From NCBI GenBank assembly GCA_963837945.1, contig CAWIQD010000003.1, positions 335,178 through 399,177 on the forward strand: DNA of 64,000 bases, given 5' to 3'. The notes below the pieces were generated by a model. That model was given only the letters and a program-made list of their open reading frames with translations, searched no databases and was not told where the DNA came from. Each line of letters opens with the position of its first letter. Positions within the stretch are counted from its first letter, which is position 1. The DNA is from CAVUBL01 sp963837945 (GTDB lineage: Bacteria > Acidobacteriota > Thermoanaerobaculia > Multivoradales > DATKCC01). Below, piece after piece: positions 17,449 through 26,600 of this stretch. Made by a program: the position numbers and the translations under genes.

Positions 17449-18174
17449 ATGGCTTCGCCGCTCACCGCCGTCGCCGACCGCCTGGCCGACGCCCTCCGGC
17501 CCCTCGAGTTCGGCCCCCCGGTGACCCGGGTCTACGAGCCGCTCCTCTACGCCCGGGAGCCCCACCACCGCTACCTCGAGCGCTTCGGAGGCGCGCCCAA
17601 GGAGGCGCTGCTCCTGGGTATGAACCCCGGTCCGTGGGGCATGGCGCAGACCGGCGTCCCGTTCGGCGAGGTCGCGCTGGTCCGCGACTGGCTCGGGATC
17701 TACGGTGCGGTCGGCAAGCCGGCCCCCGAGCATCCGAAGCGCCCGGTCGAGGGCTTCGACTGTCCGCGCAGCGAGGTGAGCGGGAGCCGGCTCTGGGGCT
17801 GGGCCCGGGACCGCTTCGGCACCCCCGAGCGCTTCTTCGAGCGCTTTTTCGTCTGGAACTACTGTCCTCTGCTCTTCCTCGAGGAGGGCGGGCGCAACCG
17901 CACGCCGGACAAGCTGCCCGGCGCCGAGGCGGACCCGGTCTTCGAAGCCTGCGACCGGGCTCTGCGCGAGGTGGTCGAGCTCCTCCGGCCGCGCCTCGTC
18001 GTCGGCGTCGGCCGCTTCGCCGAGGAGCGGGCGAAGCGGGCGCTCGAAGAGACGGAGGTCGAGGTCGGAACCGTCCTCCATCCCAGCCCGGCCAGCCCGG
18101 CCGCCAACCGCGGCTGGGCCGAGCAGGCCGAGCGCCAGCTCCGCGAGCTGGGCGTCGAGCTGCCGAGCTCCTGA
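17449..18174 (+). CDS. SMUG1-type uracil-DNA glycosylase
   Basis: 241 aa. It removes uracil and some oxidised pyrimidines from DNA at the start of base-excision repair. Active-site motif 1, GMNPGPWGMAQTGVPFGEV (about 57-75), is almost that of animal SMUG1. The second loop, HPSPASPAANRGW (about 211 on), matches the family HPSPxNPxANxGW. Motif 1 has the Asn of SMUG1 rather than the Asp of UNG. ATG 17449 was chosen because the upstream open frame overlaps the PilZ gene. The RBS is weak. Confidence 0.9.
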   Translation: MASPLTAVADRLADALRPLEFGPPVTRVYEPLLYAREPHHRYLERFGGAPKEALLLGMNPGPWGMAQTGVPFGEVALVRDWLGIYGAVGKPAPEHPKRPVEGFDCPRSEVSGSRLWGWARDRFGTPERFFERFFVWNYCPLLFLEEGGRNRTPDKLPGAEADPVFEACDRALREVVELLRPRLVVGVGRFAEERAKRALEETEVEVGTVLHPSPASPAANRGWAEQAERQLRELGVELPSS

Positions 18175-18239
18175 ATGCCCGTCCCCGGCCGTGTGCCACA
18201 ATGTCCCGGACCTCGGACGTCCCGCCTGGAGACTCACGC

Positions 18240-19841
18240 TTGACACGCATCGGCATCTTCGGTTGGGGGATCGTCGCCCCGAAGAGCCCCGACGTCGACG
18301 CCTTCGCCACCAACCTCGAGACGGCCGGGACCTGGCTCGAGCCGTTCAACGGCTTCGGCCCGGACACCTTCCTGGTCGGCCGGCCGAGCTTCGACTTCGA
18401 GCGCTACAAGCCCTGGATCGACGCGCGCTTCCCGCCCAACCGGTTCCCCCAGCTCGCCGAGAAGATGGACCCGACGGTCCAGTTCGCCATCGGCAGCTTC
18501 ATCCAGGCGCTCGGCCAGAACCCGGGGATCGAGCAGGAGCTCCAGGAGCTCGGCACCGCGGCGCACGTCTACATCGGGACCGGCCTCGGCTGCCTGCCGA
18601 CGCTGCACCGCGAGAGCGTGGCGCTGCATCGCTCGCAACGCCGCTGGGACCGCTTCTGGGCCGAGCCGGAGCGCAACTCGGCGATGGCCGAGTACCTGGC
18701 GCTCCCGGCGAAGCACCGGGGCCAACGCGCGGCGGAGCTCGGCGCGCCGCCGGATCCCGAGCGGGTCGACGCCGCGGACCGCGAGGCCGCCGAAGAGCGC
18801 TGGTGGCACTTCTGGGCCGGGCTCTCGGACCGGCTCGCCGCCTACCTCGACGAGCTCCGGGAGGTCGAAGGGCTCAAGGTCGAGGGCTCGGTGCAGTCGG
18901 CCAAGATGGCGGTCATGAAGGCGAAGCGCCGGCGCTACGCGCGCCTGCAGCAGAAGTGGCGGGCTCCGGAGCCGCCCTGGCGGGCGGTTTCGGCCAACCT
19001 CGTCTGGAACATCGCCAACATCCCGGCCGCCCAGGTCTCGATGCTCGGCCAGATCACCGGCATGACCTTCGCTCCGGTCGCCGCCTGCTCCACCTTCGGC
19101 GTCGCCCTCAAGCTGGCGATGGACGCGATCCGCGCCGGCCGGGCCAAGGCGGTGGTCGTTGGCGCCACCGACCCGCCCCCCCACCCGCTCATCGTCGGCG
19201 GCTTCTACGGCGCGCGGGTGATCTCCGCCGACGCCGCCGTCTCGAAGCCGCTCTCCGAGCTGCGCGGCACCCACGTGGCCGGAGGATCGGCGGTCTGGAT
19301 CCTCGGCGACTACGATCACATGACCGCCCGGGGCTTCCGGCCCCTCGGCCTCGAGCCCCTGGCGGTCGGCGTGACGTCCGACGCCGACCACATCATCACG
19401 CCCTCCGCCGAGGGGCCCTCGGCGGCCCTGCGGGCGGCGCTCGCCGAGGCCGGTGTCGACCCGTCGGCCCTCGGCGGCTGGGACCTCCACGCCACCGCCA
19501 CCCCCGGCGACTACACCGAGGTCGAGACGCTCAAGAGCGTCGTCCAGGCGCCGCTCCTGATCACCGCCCGCAAGGGGATCCACGGTCACGGCATGTCGGC
19601 CGCCGGCGGCTGGGAGCTGACCGCCCAGTACCTGGGCTACGCGCGCGGCCGGCTCTTCCCCACGCCGCTGGCCCAGGAGGAGCTCAATCCGGAGATCTCC
19701 CGGCTTCACGGGCGTTTCGTGTTCGACGCTCCGTGCGACGCACCGTCCGGTCCCGTCGGCAAGCTCTCGATGGGAGTCGGCGGCATCAACGCCTGCGTCG
19801 TCTCCCGCCCCTGGCCGCAGGCGCCGCGACCGGGGCCATGA
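18240..19841 (+). CDS. Stand-alone beta-ketoacyl synthase, divergent
   Basis: 533 aa, longer than FabF (about 410). Thiolase-fold catalytic residues are visible: Cys in VAACSTFGVALKL (near 283), His in LHATATPGDYTEVETLKS (near 417) and KGIHGHGMSAAGG (His near 449). So it can probably condense or decarboxylate acyl groups. A charged insertion at about 140-235 (EAAEERWWHFWAGL region) lies before the catalytic Cys and is not seen in FabB/F. No ACP, ketoreductase or acyltransferase is next to it, so its pathway is unknown. TTG 18240 was chosen (GGAGA 7 nt upstream); ATG 18201 in frame lacks an RBS but would add 13 residues. Confidence 0.75.
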   Translation: MTRIGIFGWGIVAPKSPDVDAFATNLETAGTWLEPFNGFGPDTFLVGRPSFDFERYKPWIDARFPPNRFPQLAEKMDPTVQFAIGSFIQALGQNPGIEQELQELGTAAHVYIGTGLGCLPTLHRESVALHRSQRRWDRFWAEPERNSAMAEYLALPAKHRGQRAAELGAPPDPERVDAADREAAEERWWHFWAGLSDRLAAYLDELREVEGLKVEGSVQSAKMAVMKAKRRRYARLQQKWRAPEPPWRAVSANLVWNIANIPAAQVSMLGQITGMTFAPVAACSTFGVALKLAMDAIRAGRAKAVVVGATDPPPHPLIVGGFYGARVISADAAVSKPLSELRGTHVAGGSAVWILGDYDHMTARGFRPLGLEPLAVGVTSDADHIITPSAEGPSAALRAALAEAGVDPSALGGWDLHATATPGDYTEVETLKSVVQAPLLITARKGIHGHGMSAAGGWELTAQYLGYARGRLFPTPLAQEELNPEISRLHGRFVFDAPCDAPSGPVGKLSMGVGGINACVVSRPWPQAPRPGP

Positions 19842-19862
19842 GGAGGAGGCGAGCCGGGGTGC

Positions 19863-19868
19863 TACATT
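19863..19868 (+). promoter_or_regulatory. -10 box of a probable leaderless promoter for srkA
   Basis: TACATT ends 7 nt before the srkA ATG, which places the transcription start at or next to the A of ATG. No convincing -35 is visible. Confidence 0.35.
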
Positions 19869-19875
19869 TCCCCGG

Positions 19876-20928
19876 ATGAGCCACGCCGCCACCGACCTCT
19901 TTCTCGAGATCACCCCCGACCGCGTCCTCGAGGCGGTCGAGGGGGCCGGGCTCGCCACCAACCCGGTCTGCTACCCCCTGAACGCCTACGAGAACCGGGT
20001 CTACGAGGTCGAGCTCGCCGACCGCACCCGGGTGATCGCGAAGTTCTACCGGCCCCAGCGCTGGAGCGCCGAGCAGATCCTCGCCGAGCACCGCTTCCTC
20101 GCTCAGCTCGACGACGACGAGATCCCGGTCTGCACCTTCCGCGAGTTCCCGGGCGGCGGCACCCTGCGGGCGATCGAAGGCGTCTTCTACGCCCTCTCGG
20201 ACCGCCGCGGCGGCCGTGCCCCGGACGAGATCGACGACGAGCTCGCGCCGCGAGCGGGGATGCTCGCCGGGCGCATCCACGCCGTCGGGGCGCGCGAGCC
20301 CGCCCCGGAACGGCCGCGGCTCGACGGCGACACCTTCGTCCGCGGCGAGCTCGCCTGGCTGGCGGAGCACCGGACCGTACCTCCCCACCTCGCCGGACGC
20401 TACGCCACCGCCGCGCGCGAGATCGCCGACCTCTACGACCAGCTCGCGGCGGACACCGAGACGATCCGGATCCACGGCGACCTCCACCGCTCGAACCTCC
20501 TGGTGCGCGACGGCGTGCTCCGGGTGCTGGACTTCGACGACATGGTCATCGGCCCGCCGGTCCAGGACCTCTGGCTCTGCCTTCCCGGCCGCGACGACGA
20601 GACCCGCCGGCTGCGCGAGCTCTTCGTCGAGGGCTACGAGCGCTTCCGGGAGTTCGACCGCTCCAGCCTGCGCCTGATCGAGCCGCTGCGCGGCCTGCGG
20701 ATCGTCCACTACAGCACCTGGATCGCCCGGCGCTGGCACGACCCCTTCTTCCCCCGCGCCTTTTCCGAGTTCGGCACCGAGACCTACTGGCTGGGAGAGA
20801 TCCGGGAGCTCGAGGACACGCTGGCGGCGGCCCGGGGCGAGCTGGTGGCGGCCGGAGACCTCGAACCCGCCGAGCCCGAGGGCGAGGACCTGACCAACGC
20901 CGACTACTTCTGGGACTGGGAGGGATGA
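19876..20928 (+). CDS. srkA: Stress response Ser/Thr kinase SrkA (YihE) family
   Basis: 350 aa. It is clearly of the YihE/SrkA branch of APH-like kinases: YPLNAYENRVYEVEL (nucleotide loop), FYRPQRWSAEQILAEHRFL with the ATP Lys, the catalytic loop HGDLHRSNLL (Asp near 203), and metal site DFDDMVIGPPVQDLW. In E. coli SrkA phosphorylates proteins and counters stress-induced death linked to MazF. Substrates here are unknown. It overlaps the next gene by ATGA, so the two are translationally coupled. It may be transcribed as a leaderless mRNA. Confidence 0.93.
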   Translation: MSHAATDLFLEITPDRVLEAVEGAGLATNPVCYPLNAYENRVYEVELADRTRVIAKFYRPQRWSAEQILAEHRFLAQLDDDEIPVCTFREFPGGGTLRAIEGVFYALSDRRGGRAPDEIDDELAPRAGMLAGRIHAVGAREPAPERPRLDGDTFVRGELAWLAEHRTVPPHLAGRYATAAREIADLYDQLAADTETIRIHGDLHRSNLLVRDGVLRVLDFDDMVIGPPVQDLWLCLPGRDDETRRLRELFVEGYERFREFDRSSLRLIEPLRGLRIVHYSTWIARRWHDPFFPRAFSEFGTETYWLGEIRELEDTLAAARGELVAAGDLEPAEPEGEDLTNADYFWDWEG

Positions 20929-22121
20929 GCGCGCCGAGCGCCACGCCGGCCCGGCTGGGGGCGCGGCGGATCGAGGGCTTCGGCACCACGATCTTCGCCG
21001 AGATGACGGCCCTCGCCCGGCGTCACGGAGCGGTCAACCTGGGCCAGGGATTTCCCGATTTCGACGGCCCGGAGGCGATCACGGAAGCCGCGGTCGAAGC
21101 GATTCGCGAAGGCCGGAACCAGTACTGCCCGACCGGCGGCGTGCCGGAGCTCTCGGCGGCGATCTCGCGCCACCAGGATCGGTTCTGGGGCCTCGCCTAC
21201 GACGCCGACGAGATCACCGTCTACGCCGGCGCCACCGAGGCGATCTTCGCCTCCCTCCAGGCGCTCTGCGATCCCGGCGACGAGGTGATCCTGTTCGAGC
21301 CGTTCTACGACTCCTACCGGGCCTCGATCGCCATGGCCGGAGCCCGTGAGCGGGTGGTCACACTCCACGACTGGCCCGGCTCGCCGGAGGGGCCGTTCGG
21401 CTACGCCCCGGAGGAGCTCGAAGCGGCGATCGGGCCGCGCACGCGGGCGATCCTCCTCAACTCCCCGCACAACCCGACCGGCAAGGTCTGGTCGCGGCCG
21501 GAGCTCGAGCACCTGGCCGGGCTCTGCCGCCACCACGACCTGATCCTGATCAGCGACGAGGTCTACGAGCACCTGGTCTACGAGGGGGAGCACCTGCCGC
21601 CCGCCTCGCTCCCCGGCATGCGCGAGCGCACGGTCACGCTCTCGTCGGCGGGCAAGACCTTCAGCCTGACCGGCTGGAAGATCGGCTGGAGCTGCGCGCC
21701 GCGGGAGCTCACCCGGGCCCTGCGCGCCGCTCACCAGTTCATCACCTTCTGCAACGGCACGCCGTTCCAGTACGCCGTCGCAGAGGCGCTGGCCTCGGAC
21801 GACGCCTACTTCACGGGCTTCACCAAGGCCTACCGCGCGCGCCGCGAACGGCTGTGCACCGGGCTCGAGGAGATCGGGTTCGGGGTCCGCCGTCCGGCGG
21901 GCACCTACTTCGCGCTCGCCGACATTCGGCCGCTCGGCTGGGACGACGACGTCGCGTTCTGCCGCATGCTGCCGGAGACCGTCGGCGTCGCCGCCATCCC
22001 GCCGACCTCCTTCTACCTGCACCCCGAGGCGGGACGCCACCTGGTCCGCTTCGCCTTCTGCAAGACCGACGCGGTGCTCGACGAGGCGATCCGGCGCCTC
22101 CGGAAGCTGCGAAATGCCTGA
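20925..22121 (+). CDS. PLP-dependent aminotransferase, methionine/glutamine transaminase type
   Basis: 398 aa, fold type I, class I/II. It starts GFGTTIFAEMTALARRHGAV and has NLGQGFPDFDGPE, NSPHNPTGKVW and the PLP lysine in SSAGKTFSLTGWKIGW (near 244). This is the YbdL/kynurenine aminotransferase-glutamine transaminase K group, which transaminates 2-oxo acids such as 4-methylthio-2-oxobutanoate with Gln. The next gene is an omega-amidase, the known partner that hydrolyses the 2-oxoglutaramate formed. Together they suggest methionine salvage or keto-acid repair. Confidence 0.9.
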   Translation: MSAPSATPARLGARRIEGFGTTIFAEMTALARRHGAVNLGQGFPDFDGPEAITEAAVEAIREGRNQYCPTGGVPELSAAISRHQDRFWGLAYDADEITVYAGATEAIFASLQALCDPGDEVILFEPFYDSYRASIAMAGARERVVTLHDWPGSPEGPFGYAPEELEAAIGPRTRAILLNSPHNPTGKVWSRPELEHLAGLCRHHDLILISDEVYEHLVYEGEHLPPASLPGMRERTVTLSSAGKTFSLTGWKIGWSCAPRELTRALRAAHQFITFCNGTPFQYAVAEALASDDAYFTGFTKAYRARRERLCTGLEEIGFGVRRPAGTYFALADIRPLGWDDDVAFCRMLPETVGVAAIPPTSFYLHPEAGRHLVRFAFCKTDAVLDEAIRRLRKLRNA

Positions 22122-22180
22122 CGCTCGCGAGACACCACGGGACGGAAGGCATCGCGAACGAGGGTGAGGAGGCTTACCCG

Positions 22181-22975
22181 ATGAGAGTCGCCGCGCTCCA
22201 GACCGACATCGCCTGGGAGGATCCGCAGGCCAACTTCGAGCGTCTCGAGCCCTGGCTGCGCACGGCCGCGGTCGCCGGCGCCCGGCTCGCGGTCCTCCCG
22301 GAGATGTACGCCTGCGGCTTCTCCATGAACACCCGCCTCACCCAGGAGCCGTACGACGGACCCTCGGTGCGCTTCCTGCGCGAGCGCGCCGCCGAGCACG
22401 GCCTCTGGCTCGCCGGCTCGGTGCCGGAGCTGCCCCCGGAGGCGGCGAAGAAGGCGCGCCCCCACAACACGCTGGTCCTCGCCGGGCCGGCCGGCGAGAT
22501 CCACCGCTACAGGAAGATCCGGCCCTTCTCCTGCGCCGGCGAGGACAAGGCGTTCGACGCCGGCTCCGAGACGGTGACCGTCGAGATCTCCGCCGGCGAC
22601 GGCGAGCTCCTGCGCGTGAGCCTGTTCGTCTGCTACGACCTGCGCTTCGCCGACCTGTTCTGGGACGCCGCCGAGGAGACCGACGCCTACCTGGTGGTCG
22701 CCAACTGGCCGATCGCCCGGCGCCACCACTGGACCACGCTGCTGCGCGCCCGGGCGATCGAGAACCAGGCCTACGTCGTGGGAGTGAACCGCGTCGGCGA
22801 AGGCGGCGGGCTCGAGTACGTGGGCGACAGCCGGATCATCGACCCGACCGGCGAGGTGCTCGCATCGGCGGCGGGCGGCGAGAGCCTGCTGCTCGCCGAC
22901 CTCGACCCGGAGCGGGTGCGCCGGGTGCGCAAGGAGCTGCCGTTTCTCCCGGACCGCCGGCCCCGGGCCTCGTAG
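22181..22975 (+). CDS. Omega-amidase (YafV/Nit2-type carbon-nitrogen hydrolase)
   Basis: 264 aa nitrilase-superfamily enzyme. The catalytic Glu-Lys-Cys triad is visible: LPEMYACGF (Glu near 41), YRKIRPFS (Lys near 112) and LFVCYDLRFADLFWD (Cys near 151). The ANWPIARRHHW segment is typical of the YafV omega-amidase branch. It would convert 2-oxoglutaramate or 2-oxosuccinamate to the acid plus ammonia, pulling the upstream transaminase forward. ATG 22181 follows a strong GAGGAGG. The gene ends 13 nt before the convergent selenoprotein gene, with the palindrome GCGGCCGGCCGC between them. Confidence 0.92.
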   Translation: MRVAALQTDIAWEDPQANFERLEPWLRTAAVAGARLAVLPEMYACGFSMNTRLTQEPYDGPSVRFLRERAAEHGLWLAGSVPELPPEAAKKARPHNTLVLAGPAGEIHRYRKIRPFSCAGEDKAFDAGSETVTVEISAGDGELLRVSLFVCYDLRFADLFWDAAEETDAYLVVANWPIARRHHWTTLLRARAIENQAYVVGVNRVGEGGGLEYVGDSRIIDPTGEVLASAAGGESLLLADLDPERVRRVRKELPFLPDRRPRAS

Positions 22976-22988
22976 CGGCCGGCCGCCG

Positions 22989-23576
22989 TCAGCGCCCGGT
23001 GAGCTTCTCGAGCGCCTCGACCAGCTCCTCCGCCGGCGGGCGGACCGTGTAGTCGACGTCGACTCGCTTGTAGCGCACCCGGCCTTGCCGGTCGAGCACC
23101 AGGGCGGTCGGATCGGGCAGGACGCGGTCGGTGACCTTCTCGTTGCGGATGCCGTAGCGCTCGATCACCTCGCCCCCCGGATCGACCAGCAGGGGGAAGC
23201 CGAGGCCGTTCGCCTCGCGGAAGGCGGCAAGCTTGCCCGGGTCGTCGTTCGCCACCACCAGGACCCGAGCGCCCAGTGCTTCGATCTCTCCCAGATGCGA
23301 TTGCAGCTGCACGAGCTGCGTGCGGCAGAACGGTCACCAGGTGCCGCGGAAGAAGATCAGCACCACCGGCCGCTCGCCCCGGAAAGAGGCCAGGTGAACC
23401 TCCTCCCCGCCGGCGCCGTGCAGCGTGAAGTCCGGCGCCACCGAGCCCACCGCCGGCCCCTCCTCGCTCGCCTCGTGGGTCCCCTCGCCGGCCGCCCGCG
23501 CCGCCGGCGCGGCCAGAGCCGCCACCAGGGCCAGGGCCACCACGGCTCCACATCCTCTCGTCGTCTTCGCGCTCAT
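22989..23576 (-). CDS. Secreted AhpC/TSA (peroxiredoxin-like) selenoprotein, UGA read as Sec
   Basis: 195 codons with one in-frame UGA at 23336-23334. The protein has a Sec signal peptide (CGAVVALALVAALAAPAARA), then the redoxin core GSVAPDFTLHGAGGEEVHLA, VVLIFFRGTW-U-P-F-C (U81, C84) and ALGARVLVVANDDPGKLAAF. Family relatives have FxRGxWCPxC, so UGA sits exactly on the first redox Cys. Both sides are in one frame, so no frameshift is involved. A SECIS-like hairpin follows. The reaction is presumably thiol peroxide or disulfide reduction outside the cytoplasm. ATG 23576 has AAGGGAGAGG upstream. Without Sec insertion the product would stop at 80 aa. selA, selB, selD and tRNA-Sec are not in the window. 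Confidence 0.85.
23303..23319 (-). promoter_or_regulatory. Bacterial SECIS-like hairpin downstream of the UGA codon
   Basis: On the minus strand GCAGCT (23319-23314), loop CGTGC, AGCTGC (23308-23303) make a perfect 6-bp stem. The loop starts 20 nt after the UGA and has G in its second position. Published bacterial SECIS rules ask for a loop 16-37 nt after UGA with a G in the first two loop bases; both hold. Flanking TGC/GCA could extend the stem. Confidence 0.65.
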
Positions 23577-23605
23577 CGCCTCTCCCTTTCCGTATCGTCC
23601 CGCTC

Positions 23606-26600
23606 CTATCCCTTCCCTACGCCCTCTTCCCCTTCCGCCACCAGGCGCCGAAGCTGGTCGTCGGCGACCATCAGCATCGCCAGGTCGGGGGCCTTGGCGG
23701 CCCGGATCTCGCGTAGCACGTCGTCGGTCCGGGAGGTCGCCTCCGGCCGCCGGCGGGCCCAGCTCTCGACCACCTTGCGGGCGCCGCCGTTGCTCCCCTC
23801 CCCCTCCAGCACCTGCCGGGTGAGCGCGCCCTGGTGGACGAAGAGGTCGTCGACCACGGCGGTCACCGCGGCCTTCTGCCAGCGGCCGTCGGCGGCCAGG
23901 CGGCCGGCGAGGTCGCGCAGCCAGTCGAGCCGGAAGCGGTCGCCCAGGGCGAAGTAGATCCGCCCCACTTCCTCGACCGCGCGGCCGCCGCTCCGCGCCA
24001 GGGTCCAGATGTCGCACGCCGCCGCCAGGTCGGAGAGGGCCGCGACGCGCCGGGCGAGCTCGGCGGGCACGCCGTCGCGCGTGAAGCTCTTTTCCCGCCG
24101 TCGCAGCTCCGCCAGCTCGGCCCGCGACAGGAGCTCCTCGAGGTGCTCGAGCAAGGTCCCGACCGCCGGCGCGAACTCGCGGGTACAGGCGCTGATGTCG
24201 AGCGGCGACTCGGCATAGCGCAGGAACCAGAGGGTCACGCGCTCGACCAGGCGGCCCGCAGCGACCGTCATCCGCAGCTGGACGTCGGCCGGCACCCGGT
24301 TGTCCAGGGCCTCGATCTCGGCCCAGATCGAGCGCAGGTCGAAGGACTCGCGGGCGACCGTGTAAGCGCGCGCCACGTCCGCCGGCTGGGCGCCCGTCTC
24401 GCTCACGATGTCGGTGACGAAGGTCGGGCCGACCCGGTTCACCATGCTGTTGGTGACGTAGGTCGCGATGATCTCGCGGCGCAGCCGGTGCTGCTCGATC
24501 GCCCGCCGGTACTTCCGGCGCAACGGCCGCGGGAAGTAGAGCACCAGGTCCTCGGCGAGCAGGGGGTCGTCGAGCAGGGTCGACTGCAGCAGGTCGCCGT
24601 AGAGCGAGATCTTGCTGTAGGCGAGGAGCACCGCGATCTCCGGGCGGGTGAGCCCGGCGGCCGAAGCCTGGCGCTCGGCGAGCTCCTCGTCGTCGGGCAG
24701 CCACTCGAGCGCGCGGTCGAGCCGGCCCGAGCGCTCGAGCACGCGCATCATGCGCTGCTGCGCGTCGAGCAGGGAGGCCCCCTGGGCTTCGGTGACCGAG
24801 ATCGCCTGGGTCTGGAGGTAGTTGTCGCGGAGCACCAGGGCGCTCACCTCGTCGCTCATCGTCTCGAGCAGGGTGTTGCGCGCCTCGAGAGCGAGGTCGC
24901 CGCGGGTGACGACGTCGCCCAGCAGGACCTTGATGTTCACCTCGTGGTCCGAGGTGTCGACCCCCGCCGAGTTGTCGATCGCGTCGGTGTTGATCTTGCC
25001 GCCCGAGCGCGCGAACTCGATCCGGCCGCGCTGGGTGATCCCGAGGTTGGCCCCCTCGCCCACCACCCGGCAGCGCAGCGCCGAGGCGTCGATCCGCACG
25101 TCGTCGTTCGCCCGGTCTCCGACCCGGCTGTCGGTCTCGTCGGAGGCCTTGACGAAGGTGCCGATGCCGCCGAACCAGAGCAGGTCCACGCGGTGGGCGA
25201 GCAGGGCCTGGATCAGCCGCGCCGGCGACACCGATTCCTCCTTGAGGCCGAGCATCTCGCGGATCTCGGGCGACAGGTCGAGCGCCTTGGCCGAGCGGTC
25301 GAACACTCCGCCGCCCGCCGAGACTTTGCTGCGGTCGTAGTCGTCCCAGCTCGAGCGCGCGAGCGAGAAGAGCCGCTGGCGCTCGGCGAAGGAGGCGGCC
25401 GGATCCGGGTTCGGGTCGATGAACACGTGGAGGTGGTTGAAGGCGGCGACCATGCGGATGTGCTCGGAGAGGAGCATGCCGTTGCCGAACACGTCGCCCG
25501 ACATGTCGCCGACCCCGACCACGCTGAAGGGCTCGTGCCGGATGTCGACCCCGAGCTCGCGGAAATGGCGCTCGACCGCCACCCAGGCGCCCTTGGCGGT
25601 GATCCCCATCGCCTTGTGGTCGTAGCCCGCCGAGCCCCCCGAGGCGAAGGCGTCGCCGAGCCAGAAGCCGTACTCGGCGGCCAGCCGGTTCGCGATGTCG
25701 GAGAACTTGGCGGTCCCCTTGTCCGCCGCGACCACCAGGTAGGGATCGTCGCCGTCCACCCGCACCACCCGCTCGGGGGCCACGACCCGGCCGTCGACCA
25801 GGTTGTCGGTCAGGTCGAGGAGGCCGCGGATCATCGTCTGGTAGCAGGCGATCCCTTCGGCCAGGAGGGCTTCCCGATCGCCGCCGGCGGGCGCCTGCTT
25901 GAGCACGAACCCGCCCTTCGCCCCGACCGGCACGATCACGGCGTTCTTCACCATCTGGGCCTTCATCAGCCCGAGGATCTCGGTGCGGAAGTCCTCCCGG
26001 CGGTCGGACCAGCGCACGCCGCCGCGCGCCACCTTGCCGCCCCGCAGGTGGACCGCCTCGGTGCGCGGCGAGTAGACGAAGATCTCGTAGAGCGGCCGCG
26101 GCATCGGCAGCACCTTGATCTCGGACGAGCGGAGCTTGAGCGACAGGTAGGGCTTGCGCTCGCCCTCGGGGGTGCGCTGGAAGTAGTTGGTGCGCAAGGT
26201 GTTGCGGATCAGGTTCAGGAAGCGCCGGAAGATCCGGTCCTCGTCCAGGCTCTTGACCGCGGTCAGGGCCTCCTGGAGGCGGTGCTGGACGGCCGAGAGC
26301 CGCTCCTCCACTCCGTCGCGCCGGTCCGGGTCGAAGCGCACGGTGAAGAGCTCCACCAGGAGCCGGGCGAGAATCGGGCTGCTGGCGAGCGTCTCCTGCA
26401 TGTACGCCTGGCTGAAGGCCGAGCGCGCCTGGCGCAGGAACTTGGCGTAGGCGCGCAGCACCACGACCTCGTGCCAGGCGAGGCCGGCGCGCACCACCAG
26501 CCGGTTGAAGCCGTCGTCTTCGACGTCGCCGTGCCAGACGCGCTCGAACGCCTCGGGGAAGATCTCGCGCAGGCGCTCGAAGTCGACCGCCGGCTCGCCC

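Noticed and set aside
18201..18239. ATG 18201 as ketosynthase start
   Set aside because: In frame, but without a Shine-Dalgarno. TTG 18240 has GGAGA at the right distance and begins at the conserved first strand.
22975..22986. Palindrome GCGGCCGGCCGC between convergent genes as a bidirectional terminator
   Set aside because: Perfect dyad, but no loop and no T-run on either side. Such palindromes are common at this GC content.
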